Source of the DNA: Psychrilyobacter sp.
Lineage (GTDB): Bacteria > Fusobacteriota > Fusobacteriia > Fusobacteriales > Fusobacteriaceae
DNA length: 6,517 nt
Assembly (NCBI GenBank): GCA_030621995.1
Contig: JAUXGP010000095.1
Coordinates: forward strand, 1 to 6,517
Reading direction: 5' to 3'
Under the pieces are notes generated by a model, which ran no database searches, was not told the origin of the DNA, and saw only the letters and a list, made by a program, of their open reading frames with translations. Of the stretch, positions 6,266 to 6,517 are shown piece after piece. The number at the start of each line of letters is the position of its first letter. Position 1 is the stretch's first letter. Both the position numbers and the translations under genes were made by a program.

Positions 6266-6517
6266 CTAGATTTCTATGTTTTTTAATAATAGGTCATATT
6301 GAAAATTCTCCCTGGCCTTATCTATTTTTTCTAAAATTCCCTTGGATTCCTCTCCTACCTCCTGACTATATCCCACCTCGTTGATCTGGGAGATAATATA
6401 TCCAATGGAGAGAATCTCTATATTTTTAGAGAGTTTATATTTTCTTTCATCACTAGATGTTACTATCTCCACTATAAAGTTTAATTTGGCCAGCATATTG
6501 AGGATATCTTGGGTCAC
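6266..6517 (-). CDS. C-terminal fragment, probable YihY/BrkB-family membrane protein
   Basis: Only the last 84 codons, counting the stop (TAG at 6268-6266), are in the window. The frame is open to the right edge, and the GTG at that edge is probably internal, so the gene is cut by the window rather than truncated in nature. The visible part reads as a small winged-helix-like module: helix QDILNMLAKLNFIVEIV, a strand pair around SSDERKYKLSKN, then IEILSIGYIISQINEVG, a charged linker, and the ending YDLLLKNIEI. The pattern 'L..L....IV..V......Y.L...IE.L.IGYII..I...G' followed by a C-terminal LLLK-I resembles the cytoplasmic tail of long YihY/BrkB-family proteins as I remember them. An Rrf2-type regulator is the main alternative. 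It converges on the efflux operon and shares its terminator region. The membrane part that would decide the call is outside the window. Confidence 0.5.
   Translation of the reverse strand: MTQDILNMLAKLNFIVEIVTSSDERKYKLSKNIEILSIGYIISQINEVGYSQEVGEESKGILEKIDKARENFQYDLLLKNIEI

Noticed and set aside
6133..6384. A plus-strand reading frame of 83 codons spanning the terminator and the antisense of the YihY-like gene.
   Set aside because: It begins inside the terminator region, has no ribosome binding site, runs through the hairpin and T-run, and its second half is a shadow of the minus-strand gene.
1..6517. CRISPR array, insertion sequence, prophage or toxin-antitoxin system.
   Set aside because: No regularly spaced repeats, terminal inverted repeats, transposase or integrase frames, or paired small ORFs were found. 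The coding content is continuous and ordinary.

Overview
The window most likely comes from a member of the Fusobacteriota or a similar low-GC diderm. The DNA is AT-rich, with frequent AGA, ATA and AAA codons and strong AGGAGG-type ribosome binding sites. It nevertheless encodes a TolC-type outer-membrane protein, which only makes sense in a cell with two membranes. The assignment is inferred from these traits; there is no taxonomic marker gene.

Layout: (1) Positions 20-1594 (+) encode a complete FAD-dependent dehydrogenase of the COG2509 type. (2) A 210-base spacer (1595-1804) holds a small inverted repeat, a probable sigma-70 promoter with a perfect TATAAT, and a perfect 24-base palindrome lying about where transcription should begin. 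(3) Positions 1805-6095 (+) form a tight four-gene cluster: a TolC-like outer-membrane protein, a periplasmic membrane-fusion protein, a MacB/LolD-class ABC ATPase, and a MacB/FtsX-type permease. The junctions are 1 intervening base, a 1-base overlap and a 23-base overlap, so this is almost certainly one translationally coupled operon. (4) Positions 6139-6182 hold a strong hairpin with an A-run before it and a T-run after it, suited to ending transcription from both sides. (5) Positions 6266-6517 (-) are the C-terminal end of a convergent gene, probably a YihY/BrkB-family membrane protein, cut off by the window edge.

Together the four-gene operon can build a complete MacAB-TolC-like tripartite pump. 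The ATPase and permease make the inner-membrane motor, the fusion protein bridges the periplasm, and the TolC-like protein provides the outer-membrane exit duct. Unlike E. coli MacB, the ATPase and permease are separate polypeptides. The substrate cannot be read from the sequence, and no regulator gene lies in the window. The flavoprotein upstream is probably an independent transcription unit.

I found no convincing new biological system. The points most worth following are the palindrome at the efflux-operon promoter, the short and non-canonical hairpin of the fusion protein, and the (CAG)5-coded serine tract in its beta-barrel region.
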